A stretch of 64,000 nucleotides of DNA from Platycnemis pennipes (lineage: Eukaryota; Arthropoda; Insecta; Odonata; Platycnemididae), in the NCBI GenBank assembly GCA_933228895.1, contig OW121857.1, positions 5,332,001 to 5,396,000 of the forward strand, in the 5' to 3' direction. A model generated the notes under the pieces. It saw only the letters and a program-made list of their open reading frames with translations, ran no database searches and was not told the origin of the DNA. This document shows positions 45,036 to 56,714 of this stretch, piece after piece. How positions within the stretch are numbered: the stretch's first letter is position 1; each line of letters starts with the position of its first letter. Position numbers and translations under genes: made by a program.

Positions 45036-45870
45036 TACTGTAGAACCTCGATAAGAAGTGTCTCAAGGGGATTAGGGAAACAGTCTTGTTATCGAGGTGC
45101 TCTTTTTGTTGAGGGTCGTGTTATCAAGGTTACTTTGGCTATCAGTCGTGCTATCGAGGTTAATGGAATCACTAAATTCTTTTATAGCGAGAGAATTTTA
45201 GAGCGACCATTGCTAACACGTTTGGTTTTGAAGTATAATTTATAGTATTGTCATCTGGTTGAACAAAGTTTGCCTTAGGTTAGTAAATAAAATTCACGTT
45301 TTAAATTTCAAGGTAAGAAATACGAAATCTTGGTCCGACATGGAGATGAAGGAATCCCGCTATTAAAGTGTGTCATAATTAGTCATTATGTTCGGAATTT
45401 AACTTCATACACGCCATGGAAATCAGCTTATTTTCGTCAAAATTTGCGTTTTTCTGAGGTCAACCGAAATATGAGATAAGCAACGAGTGAAAAATTACTA
45501 AACATATTTACTAGATCAATCCTTAATCTCGAAGTTTGCGCAGAAAACGGTTGTTTAAGTAGCGAAGCAGAGTCTTTAAGTCAAGAGACGCAGACGTCTG
45601 CAGAAGCGTTTTTGTCAGTGGTATCCGAAAGGTTGACCAATTCATGTATAGAGTTGCGTAATCGAGGTTGACTTCTCAAAAGTTGTAGAGGTTCTGAGTT
45701 ACGTTGTGAACTGGAAAAAAACCGTGTTATTGAGGTTGTTTGGATAATGATAGCTGCGTTATAGAGATTAATTTAACATTATGTGTTGTGGCAGTCTCAA
45801 GGGGATTTGAAAATTGCACTTGTAATTGTGGTTGTCGTGTTATTGAGGGTCGTGTAAGCGAGGTAAATAA
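45036..45870. mobile_element. Decayed pogo/Tigger-like DNA element
   Basis: Starts TACTGTAGAACCTCGATAAG, which resembles the terminal repeat of pogo/Tigger-type mariner elements. About eight loose copies of a CGTGTTATCGAGGTT motif are scattered through 45,110-45,865, and TCTCAAGGGGATT occurs at 45,060 and 45,794. A degenerate AGGTTCT near 45,687 could be an opposite terminus. No transposase frame. Boundaries on the right are uncertain. Confidence 0.5.
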
Positions 45871-46121
45871 GTAACTAATGTTGGTGTAAGGCAAGATGTA
45901 GCTAACGAGTGTCCGCGACAGATAGAGCCTCCTCATATTCACTAGGATCTGTAGTCAAAGGCTGCGGTTTCATTGATATTCCATTGCAGTATGAGGCCTG
46001 GTGGTTCTCTTTGGAGCCCTTAAATAACATTTAATGGCCTATTGGATGCTTATTTTGAACACAAGAACCTCTTGAGTGGCCACTGGCAAGGGAACTGGCC
46101 CCGTCACCCTAAATATGCCAA
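45871..46121. other. Unannotated sequence
   Basis: Nothing recognisable. Confidence 0.4.
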
Positions 46122-46807
46122 TTTTCATCGAAAGAGTACTGGGTAAATGTGACGATCATGTACGAGAAATCAGCTACTTTTCCCTTTTTACACCTCATTT
46201 GGAATATTCTGCCAGTGTATGGGATCCATACGAAATCAGTCTAAATAACGAACTTGAACGTGTGCAGCGAAGATCAACAAGATTTGTAAAGGGACGGTAC
46301 GATAACCTCATTAGCGTAGCCAGTCTATTAAATGATTAAATTGGAAATCATTGTCAGACCACAGGTTGAAATTCAGACTTAATCTTTTAAACAAATTCCA
46401 AGACTATATTTTCAGTGATGAAGTTAAAAATATTTTGCGGACCCCAACTTTCTATGGTAGACTGGACCATAGTCATAAAATTATAGAAATTGATTGCCGA
46501 ACTGATAGATTCAAAATGTCATTTTTCCCTCGTACAATTAGAGATAGGAATAACGGTAAATATGTCCAATCGAAGAGTAGCAATGGATAGCATTGGTAGC
46601 TGCATGTTGGTATGAGTACCTAAATCTAACAGAATGTTTTTGCATGTTTGCTTTGCAATTTCTATCTTTTTTTAAATAGTGGAGTTCTGACTTGTATATT
46701 AATACTATTCCTTTTTTATGCATGATATGTAGTGCATGTTTGGTGAGAAATCACCCCCTGCCACACACCCTTGTGGTGGCTCGCAGGGTATTATGTGGAT
46801 GTAGATG
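46122..46807 (+). mobile_element. LINE-A, 5'-truncated
   Basis: From KRVLGKCDDHVREISYF-type coding through the 3' UTR to ATTATGTGGATGTAGATG. Coding frame open at 46,076-46,339, then shifted at 46,340 and open again to 46,590 (MSDHRLKFRLNLLNKFQDYI). Both 3' hairpins are present (GGTGAGAAATCACC). Confidence 0.9.
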
Positions 46808-47872
46808 AATGTGCCAATTTTGCCAACATGGGTCCTCGGAGCGAGCCTTGGGGTTGATCGCCGGGTTGCCCTCGGAGTCGCTCCCTCTATTATTTTTCGG
46901 TGTTTTGCCGGGGGGTGAATAGTTCAAAGGCCCCTTAACGGGATGAAAAAAAAACATTTCTGTCTCTGGCGTTGGATAATTGGGTGAATAGATGACACGG
47001 CGTGTGTGCTTAAGGGCGAGATATATAAATAACAAGAAGGCAGGCCTTCGGTGGAAATGTTTATAATGCGATTAACTGGTAACGCTGGGTTTTCCTTCGG
47101 TTGTTTCTCGCGAAAGCTGATTATTAGGCTCCCAGTTAGTTATGATGCGCCCTCGCATGAGTTATGGCAGTGGGTGATAACGTCGACAACCTCTTTTTTG
47201 GGCTAAGTATGTATGGGGAATGTAATCCGAGAAGTTAAATTAAACCAAGACTCCTTCACCTGAGAGGCACGCCAAGGGCATGGTGATGTTATGAGCCCCA
47301 AGTCCGAAATAACTGGGATGGAATTTTTCCTGAGTCAATTAAGTCGGACCAAAAGGTTACTGCGTACTCCTTGAGAGGTCGGCGTTGTGGTCCATGAGTC
47401 TTTCTGTAATTGACAGCAATCTGTTTTACGAATGGCGATGATGCCTGCTGGCCAGGGATGCTGCTTTCAGCGTCTAATGCGTTGCGTCTCAAGGAACATA
47501 TGATGAATGGAATGCCTCGGAAGAGGTACGAATTTATCGCGTTCATTAGGTCAGAATAGAGCGCTGAGGCTTCATTAGTTCAAAAATTATCTTGTGTGTA
47601 GTAAATAAAAATACTTCATCTGATACTTTATAGAAATTGTTAAAACCGTATCGTAAATATTTACCCAGCCACTAGATGTCAGAAAGTGATTTATTACGGG
47701 AGCTTTCAAAATTAACCGCGCCAAGGCATTGTCGGTTCGGTCTTTGAGTGTTTTCTTCCATGTCAACTTAGAGTTTGTAAATGGTCGAATATTCTTTTTC
47801 AACGCTTTTGCCGTAGAATCTTTTGCTATATTTCAAGATTGGTAATATAAAGATGTATAATAGCACTTCATG
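46808..47872. other. Unannotated sequence
   Basis: No recognisable gene. Several 60-95-codon frames without motifs. Confidence 0.4.
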
Positions 47873-47930
47873 GTCTTACGGTTGTAATGTCTCAGGATCC
47901 TAGGGTTGAGTCCTTGAATTCTACTTTTTT
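47873..47930 (+). repeat. Possible decayed tRNA-derived SINE head
   Basis: CTAGGGTTGAGTCCTTG resembles a degenerate B box, 25 bp after ATGGTCTTACGG. Weak. Confidence 0.25.
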
Positions 47931-47992
47931 ACATCATGACCTCTAGCCATCTTATTTAATTGCGTGCTTCATACATACATAAATTACCTAAC

Positions 47993-48503
47993 AGATCGGC
48001 AAGATTTGTAATGAATCGGTACGTTAACTATATTAGCGTAACCAGTCTACTAAATGAATTAAATTCGGAATCATTGTCAGATCGCAGGTTGAAATTTAGA
48101 ATTAATCTCTTAAACCAATTCCAAGCCAATATTTTCAGTGATGATGTCAAAAATATTTTGCGAACCCCAACTTACTATGGTAGACTGGACCATGATCACA
48201 AAATTAGAGAAATTAATTGCCTAACTGACATATTCAAAATGTCCTTTTTTCCTCGTACAATTAGAGATATGAATAACGGTAAATATATCCAATACGAGTG
48301 TAGCAATGGATAGCATAGGTAGTTGCATGTTGGTGTGAAGACTTGAAGGTAACCCAACTAACAGCACGTTTTTGCATGCGTAGTTTGCAATTTTTATCTT
48401 TTTAAATATTGCAGTCTAGACTACTATATTAATACTAATCCTTTTTTATGCGTGATATTTAGTGCATATTTGGTGAGAATTCACCCCCTGCCACAAACCT
48501 ATG
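47993..48503 (+). mobile_element. LINE-A (outer copy), main part
   Basis: Coding end (open 47,960-48,313, including SDRRLKFRINLLNQFQANIF and PRTIRDMNNGKYIQYE) and 3' UTR up to CCACAAACCTATG. There it is interrupted by an opposite-strand LINE-A. Its missing final bases reappear at 49,439-49,473. Confidence 0.88.
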
Positions 48504-49438
48504 TACATCTACATCTACATAATACCCTGCAAGCCACCACAAGGGTGAGTGGCAGGCGGTGATTTCTCACCAAACATGCACTACATATCATGCATAAAAA
48601 AGGAATAGTATTAATATAGTAGTCAGAACTACACTATTTAAAAATAATAGAAATTGCAAAAGCAAACATGCAAAAACATTCTGTTAGTAGGGTTAGCTTT
48701 AAGTACTCATATCAACATGCAGCTACCAATGCTATTCATTGCTACTCTCCGATAGGACATATTTACCGTTATTCGTATCTCTAATTGTACGAGGGAAAAA
48801 GGACATTTTGAATCGGTCAGTTCGGCAATCAATTTCTCTTATTTTATGATTATGGTCCAGTCTACCATAGTAAGTTGGGGTTAGTAAAATATTTGTACCA
48901 TCATCACTGAAAATATTGCCTTGGAATTTGTTTAAGAGATTAAGTCTAAATTTCAACCTGCGATCTGACAATGATTCCCATTTCAATTCATTTCATAGAC
49001 TGGTTACGCTAACATAATTATCGTATCGTCCCTTTACAAATCTTGCCGATCTTCGCTGCACACGTTCAAGTTTTTTGCAAGGACCGATTTCGTAGGGATC
49101 CCATACACTGGCAGCATATTCCAAAAGAGGTCTAACAAGGGAAAAGTAGCTGATTTCTCCTACATGATCGTCACGTTTACCCAATACTCTTTTAATGTCC
49201 AGTTTACGATTAGCTTGACCCATTATTTCACGTATGTGTTTACCCCAGGAAAGATCATTTGTCAGTCTTATTCCAAGATATTTAATGGATTCCACGTTTG
49301 TTATTTCATTATTACTAATTTTGTATGTGCTATGAGGAGAACTATTCTTTTTCCAAAAATTCATTACTACACATTTTTTAAAATTTAATTCTAACTGCCA
49401 TATATCACACCAATTTTCGATTGCTTGTAGGTCAAAAA
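48504..49438 (-). mobile_element. LINE-A (inner copy) inserted tail-to-tail
   Basis: Minus-strand copy beginning with TACATCTACATCTACATAAT, flanked by TATG on both sides (48,500-48,503 and 49,439-49,442). It lies inside the 3' hairpin region of the plus-strand copy that surrounds it. Confidence 0.88.
48732..49364 (-). pseudogene. LINE-A reverse transcriptase C-terminal half, one internal stop
   Basis: Frame open from NFWKKNSSPHSTYKISNNEI, through YLGIRLTNDLSWGKHIREIM and RPLLEYAASVWDPYEIG, to PRTIRDTNNGKYVLSESSNE. It is interrupted by one TGA near 48,993, where related copies have Leu. A two-residue deletion removes GF from KLGFIKRVLG. The catalytic box is not included. Confidence 0.85.
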
Positions 49439-49473
49439 TATGCAGGCTTGCAGGGTATTATGTTGATGTAGAT
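49439..49473 (+). mobile_element. LINE-A (outer copy), displaced 3' tail
   Basis: CAGGCTTGCAGGGTATTATG followed by TTGATGTAGAT completes the element that breaks off at 48,503. Confidence 0.75.
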
Positions 49474-49830
49474 ATTATTTCTAGCGTGAGGAGGAACAAA
49501 TAATGAGTACATACCTACTGCATTTTCAGGAGACTGAACAGATGAAACAACCATTTTCACCGTCCAATCCCAAAAGCTACACTAAATCACAGCTAAAAAG
49601 GCTTTGAGGCTAATATAATCAATTCGGACCCGTTTTCATTATTCAATTTTTAAGATTAAGAAGACATCACCTAATCGAAGAATAAGAACCCCATTGGTCC
49701 AGAATTTCACTATCCGAAACGATGAGTGATTAATTTTGTCGCATGATTAACATAAAACTGTTCTCACGGAGGCCATACTGGTTTCGTTAAGCAACTTCAA
49801 GTCTCCGCTTACGTTTTGCCCTTTGAGAGT
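49474..49830. other. Unannotated sequence
   Basis: Nothing recognisable. Confidence 0.4.
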
Positions 49831-49881
49831 GCCCCACACCTTTGAGGTGGCTTGCAGGGTATTATGTAGATGTAGATGTAG
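49831..49881 (+). mobile_element. Ultra-short LINE-A 3' end
   Basis: Only the second hairpin and tail remain: CCCCACACCTTTGAGGTGGC, then TTGCAGGGTATTATG, then three hexamer-like units. The sequence upstream is unrelated to the LINE. Confidence 0.75.
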
Positions 49882-50959
49882 AACTTATGCCTTGGTCTAT
49901 CGAGCTGCTACAATCACCACTTTCAACTTTTGCTCCCGCTTCACTCTTCTTGATGTTTATGTTGCTATGCTAGTATCCTGACATTTCGCATCGGGTTCTC
50001 ATGTTAGTCATTTTTTTATTTTTCTTTCGTTGTGGGTACAGCCAATGGTGGATGCGAAATAATTGTGAGCCACGACTCGAGAGTGAGTGTGGTGAATAAT
50101 CAACGTAGCACATGCACTGCGTTCTTTCATTAATCAGTGTAATGATACGTACTTAATCGGAGAGACGCCGCAAATGACGTTAGCTGTCGGTCGCCTCCTC
50201 TAAATAGCCATCGGAGAGACGTGTCAGTTATGTATCTTCTTGCCAGGTGTGATTTAATGATTAGCTTAAAAAAAGGACATTATGGTTGTAATTGGCTCTG
50301 GGACTTGACAAAATACATTATTTTTTAATTCCCATTCGTTTTTCAAGGTAAGTTAATAAATCAAATCTCAGTTGCACTACCTAAATAACACCTATATCTA
50401 TCCCTTAATTACTATTTGCCTATTTGATGTTACCGTCAGCGCAAAGAAAAATAAATCAATCCGAACGGTTTTCTATTTTTCTAATTTAATCTCCTGATAG
50501 AAGAGGGGCGTATACGCGAGTGTTCTTAAAATATTCTTATCGTAGGTAATCGGAAAACACATTAACTTCAAATTTGCTTGAAATATTTGGTCTAAATGTT
50601 AACATACGGCATAATCACGATTATAATCCAAGTTGTTCTTGCAGTTCCGTAGCAATAACACAATACCATATAGATATTTCATGACTCCTTTTTCATTATG
50701 ATGGAAACCAAAGTGATCTTCATGCTCTAGGGACGTTACTTCTGCGTTACGGATTTGGCAATGTCACAACGTCGGTTCTTCAGATAAATTAAAATTTTTA
50801 GAACCAGGGTTACTCGCTAAAGTTTTCCCACACTATTTTCGGGCAATCCAAAGAGAATCACAATGATCCATGATGACTGGAATGCACATCATCTGCCGTA
50901 TAAGCTAAATAACTTGTAGTACTGAATACTAGTCGGCGGTTTGGTAGGTTGAAACTTTT
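49882..50959. other. Unannotated sequence
   Basis: About 1 kb without any recognisable feature. Confidence 0.4.
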
Positions 50960-51403
50960 CATCTACACGTACACGATACCCTGCAAGCCACCGCGAGGGT
51001 GTGTGGCAGGGGGTGAAGATCACCAAACATGCACTACTAACATGCAAGCAAGCAACTATAGGGTCTCATACAAATAGATTGTTAGTATCTCTAGTGCCTC
51101 GTACAATTGTAGATACGAATAACGGTAAATATGTCCTATCGGAGAGTAGCAATGAATAGCATTGGTAGCTGCATGTTGGTATGAGTACATAAAGCTAACC
51201 CAACGAAAAGCATGTTTTTGCATGTTTGCTATGCTATTTTTATCTTTTTTAAATAGTGTAGTTCTGACTACTATATTAATACTATTCCCTTTTTATGCAT
51301 GATATGTAGTGCATGTTTGGTGAGAGTTCACCCCCTGCCACACATCTTTATGGTGGCTTACAGAGTATTATGTAGTAGAGATATAGTATTTAAGGGGTTA
51401 ATT
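50960..51403 (-). mobile_element. LINE-B fragment split by a LINE-A
   Basis: LINE-B 3' end at 50,960-51,095 (CATCTACACGTACACGATAC onward) is interrupted within the GTTAGTATCTATAGTATTTA region. It resumes at about 51,380 (ATATAGTATTTAAGGGGTTA) before ending against MITE-1 copy C. Confidence 0.8.
51096..51379 (+). mobile_element. LINE-A 3' end inserted in LINE-B
   Basis: Begins in the last codons of the LINE-A reading frame (CCTCGTACAATTGTAGATAC) and runs through the hairpins to ATTATGTAGTAGAG. Inserted opposite to the host LINE-B. The target duplication is blurred. Confidence 0.82.
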
Positions 51404-52366
51404 TATCGCATCTTTCACGTCCCAATAATTGCTACTTAACAGATCTTGACGTAATGCGATATACATCTACATCTACATAATACCCTGCAAGCCACCATAA
51501 ATATGTGTGGCAGGAGGTGAACTCTCACCAAACATGCACTACATATCGTGCATAAAATTTGTAATTAAAAATTAAAATAGCAAAGCATACATTCAAAAAC
51601 ATGCTGTTAGTTGGGTTGGCTTTAAGTCCTTATACCAACATGAAGCTACCAATGTTATCCACTGCTACACTCGTATTGGATGCATTTACCGTTATTCATA
51701 TCCCTAATAGTACGAGGAAAAAAGGACATTTTGAATCTGTCAGTTCGGAAATATATTTCTCTAATTTTGTGATTATGGTCCAGTCTACCATAGTAAGTTG
51801 GGGTCCGCAAAATATTTTTAACAAAATCACTGAAAATATTGTCTTGGAATTTATTTAAGAGATTAAGACTAAATTTCAACCTGCGATCTGACATTGATTC
51901 CCAATTTAATTCATTTAATAGACTGGTTACGCTAATAAGGTTATCGTTCCGTCCCTTTACAAATCTTGCCGATCTTCACTGCACACGTTGAAGTTCATTA
52001 CTTAGACCGATTTCGTAGGGATCCCATACGCTGGCAGCATATTCCAAATGAGGTCTAACAAGGTAAAAGTAGCTGATTTCTCGTGCATGATCGTAACATT
52101 TACCCGCTACTCTTTGACGATCCCAGTTTACGATTCGCTTGACCCATTATTTCACGAATGTGTTTACCAAATCGAATATATTGACGGTATTACCGCTACT
52201 GAATGGTATAATGTAATACTGACATAATGCACCGAAGATTGCACCGTGTAAAGCTGTCAAGCAAGCGTCCTCGCAATTTTCTGCGTCACGGACTTTCGCA
52301 GACGACTGCTCAAACGGAATCAGCATCAACTTGCGCAGTTTCAATCACCGTGTAACACGGCCTTAA
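51404..52366 (+). mobile_element. MITE-1 copy C, left-truncated, carrying a LINE-A
   Basis: MITE-1 pieces at 51,404-51,462 and 52,169-52,362 match copy A on either side of a LINE-A. The right terminus CAATCACCGTGTAACACGGCC is followed by TTAA (52,363-52,366). The left part is missing and abuts LINE-B. Confidence 0.75.
51463..52168 (-). mobile_element. LINE-A inserted in MITE-1 copy C
   Basis: Minus-strand LINE-A from CATCTACATCTACATAATAC through hairpins and coding end to the KHIREIMGQANR-type region. CGATATA on the left and CGAATATA on the right may be the diverged duplication. The coding frame is open only at 51,655-51,894. Confidence 0.85.
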
Positions 52367-52589
52367 ACACGAGTGATCGCGCAGGTTATCACAGGATTGC
52401 TCCGTCACACTTCTGAATAGCGCACGGGGCGTGCACGTGCAGCACGCGACCACTCCGTGCATCATGGACAACACATCGCATGCCACGGGCTTAAATGGCA
52501 ATACAAATATTTATCTACTCGGTCAAAAATCAACTGCATGTGACAAATCCTTGCTTTCTGCCTTCGAATAGTGCCTTAGCCTTAGTGCA

Positions 52590-52655
52590 GTTTGGGTCAG
52601 GGGTAAAGTACTCGCTTCACATTGTCGACGTCCCAAGTTCGGGACTCTTTATATC
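52590..52655 (+). repeat. Possible tRNA-derived SINE head
   Basis: GGGTAAAGTACTCGCTTCAC resembles an A-box half and CCAAGTTCGGGACTC a degenerate B box, with tRNA-like spacing. It immediately precedes a LINE-A fragment. Confidence 0.3.
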
Positions 52656-53238
52656 TCTAGGTAATGAACTTGAACGTGTGCAGCGAAGATCGGCAAGATT
52701 TGTAAAGGGACGATACGATAATTATATTAGCGTAACCAGTCTATTAAATGAATTGAAATGGGAATCATTGTCAGATCTAAGGTTGAAATTTAGACTTAAT
52801 CTCTTCCACAAATTCCAAGGCAATATTTTCAGTAATGATGTTAAAAATATTTTACGAACCCCAACTTACTATGAGATAAGAGATATATATAAGATTATAG
52901 AGAATAATAGAAATTGATTGCCGAACTGACCGATTCAAAATGTACTTTTTCCCTCGCACAATTAGATATACGAATAACGGTAAATATGTCCTATCGGAGA
53001 GTAGCAATGAATAGCATTGGTAGCTGCATGTTGATATGAGTACTTAAAGCTAACCCTACTAACAGAATGTTTTTGCATGTTTTCTTTGCAAATCTATCTT
53101 TTTTAAATAGTGTAGTTCTGACTACTATATTAATACTATTCCTTTTTTATGCATGATATGTAGTGCATGTTTGGTGAGCAATCACCCCCTGCCACACACC
53201 CTTGTGGCTGCTTGCAGGGTATTATGTAGATGTAGATG
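52656..53238 (+). mobile_element. LINE-A, 5'-truncated
   Basis: From GTAATGAACTTGAACGTGTG (LERVQRRSARFVKGRYD in translation) to ATTATGTAGATGTAGATG. Rearranged near 52,870-52,910 (AGATAAGAGATATATATAAG). The frame is open to 52,917, then lost. Confidence 0.87.
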
Positions 53239-53331
53239 AATAGCAATATGGAGCTGATGTCATCCATTGTAATTATGACAGACTAGTGTTGCATAGGGCA
53301 GCAGTTGATGGGGAAGTTAAACGCGTGATAA

Positions 53332-53984
53332 ATCTACATAAATCCCTGCATGCAACCATAAAGGTTTGCGGCAGGGGGTGAATTCACAAAAAACATGCAT
53401 TACATATCATAGTTAAGAATGATTGGTTGCTATTATCTAGTCAAAATATAACAATTAAAAAAATGGATTTAAATTTCAGAGCAAGCATGCAGAAACATAG
53501 GTACTATTAGTTGTGTTCGCCTAAAGTCCTTACACCAACATTCAACTACCTATGCTATCCACTGCTACACTCTTACATATTATTCATATCCCTAATTGCA
53601 TGAGGAAAGGAAGACATTTTAAATCTGTCGGTTCGGCAATCAATTTTGCTAATTTAATGTTCATGGTCCAGTCTACCATAGTAAGTCAGAGTTTGTAAAA
53701 AACATTTTTGAGTCAACAGTGAAAACATTGTCTAAGAATTCAGTTGAGAAATAAGTTTATATTTGAAATTTAGGTCTGATAATGATTTCCAATTTACTTC
53801 ACCTAATGTTATGGTTACGCTAATATAGTTATCATACCGTCCCTTAACAAATGTAGCCGATCTTTGCTGCTCACGTTCCAGTTCGTCATTTACACCTATT
53901 TTCTAAGGATCCCATACACTGGGAGCGTACTTCCAATGAGGTCTAACGAGGGAAAAGTAGCTGAATTCTCGTACACGATCGTGA
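53332..53984 (-). mobile_element. LINE-A, diverged older copy
   Basis: Minus strand, with more substitutions than other copies in both UTR (TGCGGCAGGGGGTGAATTCA) and coding part. No open frame. Ends near CGATCGTGA. Confidence 0.8.
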
Positions 53985-54650
53985 TTAACTTCCGGCGAAA
54001 CCGTCAGCCGCAGCCCATCTCGACGCAGATGAGCGAAAATTCCACTCGGAGAGAGCTCCCCGCTAATTGAAATCCTTTATCTTGGATCTAAGAGTCCCCC
54101 ACCGCGGGCCACACAAGACGATTGCAACGTGGCTGCCCTCGCATCGCCTCGAGAAAAGGGTGGATTACTGGCCTGAGAGCGTTGGGTGGATATCGGCCGG
54201 GGCGAGCTGATTGGCGGACGGGAGAAGGGGCGCTCGGAAAACAGAGCAATGAGAAGAAGCCTCGAGGGGATACACGTGTCGCTTCCATTCCAGTCTCCAC
54301 ACACCGCCTATTCCAGGAATTCCCGTTTTTTCTTCGCGTCCCCAACGGAATAAAATAGGAGCGGGATTTATAGCGCCAACGGTCGGATAAGGTACCCGAG
54401 ATGGCACCGAGAGGTGGTGTTTTACCGGGGGAAATTATTTCCGGGAGATATCGCGCGGAAAGACATCCGTGTTTCCACCTATTTACGGCCCCGATGACAT
54501 GATTAAACCTGCTAGTCGCTTTATCTTCGGGGAACGCTGAAAGACTTGCGGGGGAAGGTATTTTCGCCTTCTAACCAAGGTCGGTGCTTTGACCGTCGAA
54601 GGAACGCGGCCGATAAAGCAAAATTTTTTTCCAGAGGCATCGTATGTACA
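53985..54650. other. GC-rich region, possible CpG island
   Basis: High GC with many CpG (for example GGATATCGGCCGGGGCGAGC near 54,189). Four overlapping frames of 75-85 codons on both strands, none recognised. The junction with the LINE-A at 53,984 is sharp. Candidate host promoter or exon. Confidence 0.3.
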
Positions 54651-55455
54651 TTAGTATGTCACTCCTGTCCATTTTTCCCCTCCCTAGTTTCCCCTGAGCA
54701 AGTCCTTTGGGTCGCGATGATAGAATCAACCACTATACGCTTAGCGAGTGAGGGTGGGATAAATAGCATTGTTTGATATTACCTATTTGTCACTATGTGT
54801 GTTAAGAGAAAGGCCTAGCAAGGAAAAGTCTCTTTAGATTCTCTGTAAGTGACGCCCGAGCATATTTTAGATCCACATGGTAAGATTAAAACTATCGATA
54901 AATTCCGTGAGGCTTAAATGAAGAATTATTCTAAAAAAACAAGTATGCATAAGGAGTGACGTAGTTTTTTTGGGGGGTTCCTCCGCGATTACTTGGTTGG
55001 TATCCCCTCTGCTGCAGAAGGCCTCTTCAGGGTAATGGTGTCCCTGCGAATCTCGCGGGTATTTATGTGGGTTTGGGTAGGTGGGGTGAAGTGTGGGAGG
55101 GGGTGGGGTCATTATTCTCGAACATTCTGGATTTTGAAAACAGGAAGCCATGAATTACTTCTTCTCTGCCCCAGGTCCCTATTAAAATTGTTCTTCTTTT
55201 TCTGAATCTCTATCCCCTCTCGAATGACGCTAGTTCGGATTGCCTCTGGACAAGACCAATTCAAGCCGGGGATATATCTATCGCGTGCCCATTACGGCGT
55301 GCTCGGCGACTGCTGAGCGTTGGGAATTCTGGAGTGTAATGACAGCGAGATGTTCCCCACACCTGGTTTCGATGGTGCGGCCTGTGTCACCAATTACTAG
55401 ACCCCCCTCTGTTTACAATTCATCGCGTCCTTTAACGGTGCGTATAATATTGCGG
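54651..55455. other. Unannotated sequence
   Basis: Nothing recognisable. The ATG of the 257-codon frame that runs into the next LINE-A lies here (55,240). The first 70 residues have no LINE similarity and are probably a chance extension. Confidence 0.45.
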
Positions 55456-56013
55456 AATGATATCCATATGGTGGTAAAAAGTAAGCTTAATCTATTTGCC
55501 GTTGACGCTGTGGTGTACAGGGAAATTCTATGCCCACACGATAAAGAATATTTAAATGATGACGTACAAGCAATTGAAAATTGGTGTGAAACATGGCAGT
55601 TAGAATTAAATTTTAAAATATGTCTGGCAATTAATGTTTGGAAAAAGAATAGCTCTCCTCCTAGCACATACAAAATAAGTAATAATGAATTAACAACCGT
55701 GGAATCCATTAAATATCTTGGAATAAGACTGACAAATGATCTTTCCTGGGGTAAACACATACGTGAAATAATGGGTCAAGCGAATCGTAAACTGGGATTC
55801 GTCAAAAGTGTATTAAGTAAATGTGACGATCATGTACGAGAAATCAGCTACTTTTCCCTTGTTAGACCTCATTTGGAATATACTGCCAGTGCATGGGATC
55901 CCTACGAAATCGGTCTAAATAACGAACTTGAACGTGTGCAGCGAAGATCGGAAAGATTTGCAAAGGGACGATATGATAATTATATTAGCGTAACCAGTCT
56001 ACCAATGAATTAA
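55456..56013 (+). pseudogene. LINE-A reverse transcriptase fragment with damaged catalytic box
   Basis: Open through KSKLNLFAVDAVVYREIL, QAIENWCETWQLELNFKICL, RLTNDLSWGKHIREIMGQAN and HLEYTASAWDPYEIG, ending after SVTSL at a frameshift. The FADD box of the family is FAVD here, so one of the paired catalytic aspartates is lost. It could not polymerise even if expressed. Confidence 0.85.
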
Positions 56014-56483
56014 TTTGGGAATCATTGTTAGATCGCAGGTTAAAATTTAGGCTTAATCTCCTAAATAAATTCTAAGATAACATTTTCAGTGATGACGTTA
56101 AAAATATTTTGTGAACCCCAACCGCGTTTTGTGATTATGGTAGACTGGACCACATTCAGAAAATTAGAGAAATTTATTGCCGAACTGACAGATTTTAAAT
56201 GTCCTTTTCCCTCGTATAAGTAGAGATATGAATAACGATAAATATATCCAGTACGAATGTAGCAATGGATATCATTGGTAGCTGCATTTCGGTATAAGGA
56301 CATGAAGCTAACCCAACTAACAGTATGTTTTTGCATGTTTGCTTTGCTATTTTTATTATTTTTTAAATTGTGAAGTTTAGAATAGTATATAAATACTAAT
56401 ACTATTCATGCATGATATGTAGTGCAAGTTTCGGTGAGAATTCCCTCCCTGCCACACACCTTTATGGTGGCTTGCAGTGTATT
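55456..56483 (+). mobile_element. LINE-A (outer copy)
   Basis: From just before the catalytic box to the 3' hairpins. Interrupted at TGTATT (56,478-56,483) by an opposite-strand LINE-A. The last bases of its tail reappear at 57,827-57,840. Confidence 0.9.
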
Positions 56484-56714
56484 CATCTACATCTACATCT
56501 ACATAATACCCTGCAAGCCACCACAAGGGTGTGTGGCAGGGGGTGATTGCTCACCAAACATGCACTACATATCATGCATAAAAAAGGAATAGTATTAATA
56601 TAGTAGTCAGAACTACACTATTTAAAAAAGATAGAAATTGCAAAGCAAACATGCAAAAACATTCTGTTAGTAGGGTTAGCTTTAAGTACTCATACCAACA
56701 TGCAGCTACCAATG

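Noticed and set aside
55240..55455. Apparent N-terminal extension of a LINE-A protein
   Set aside because: The 72 residues before NDIHMVVKSKL do not resemble the reverse transcriptase region found there in the 57,157-57,820 copy; this is a chance in-frame junction at the truncation point.
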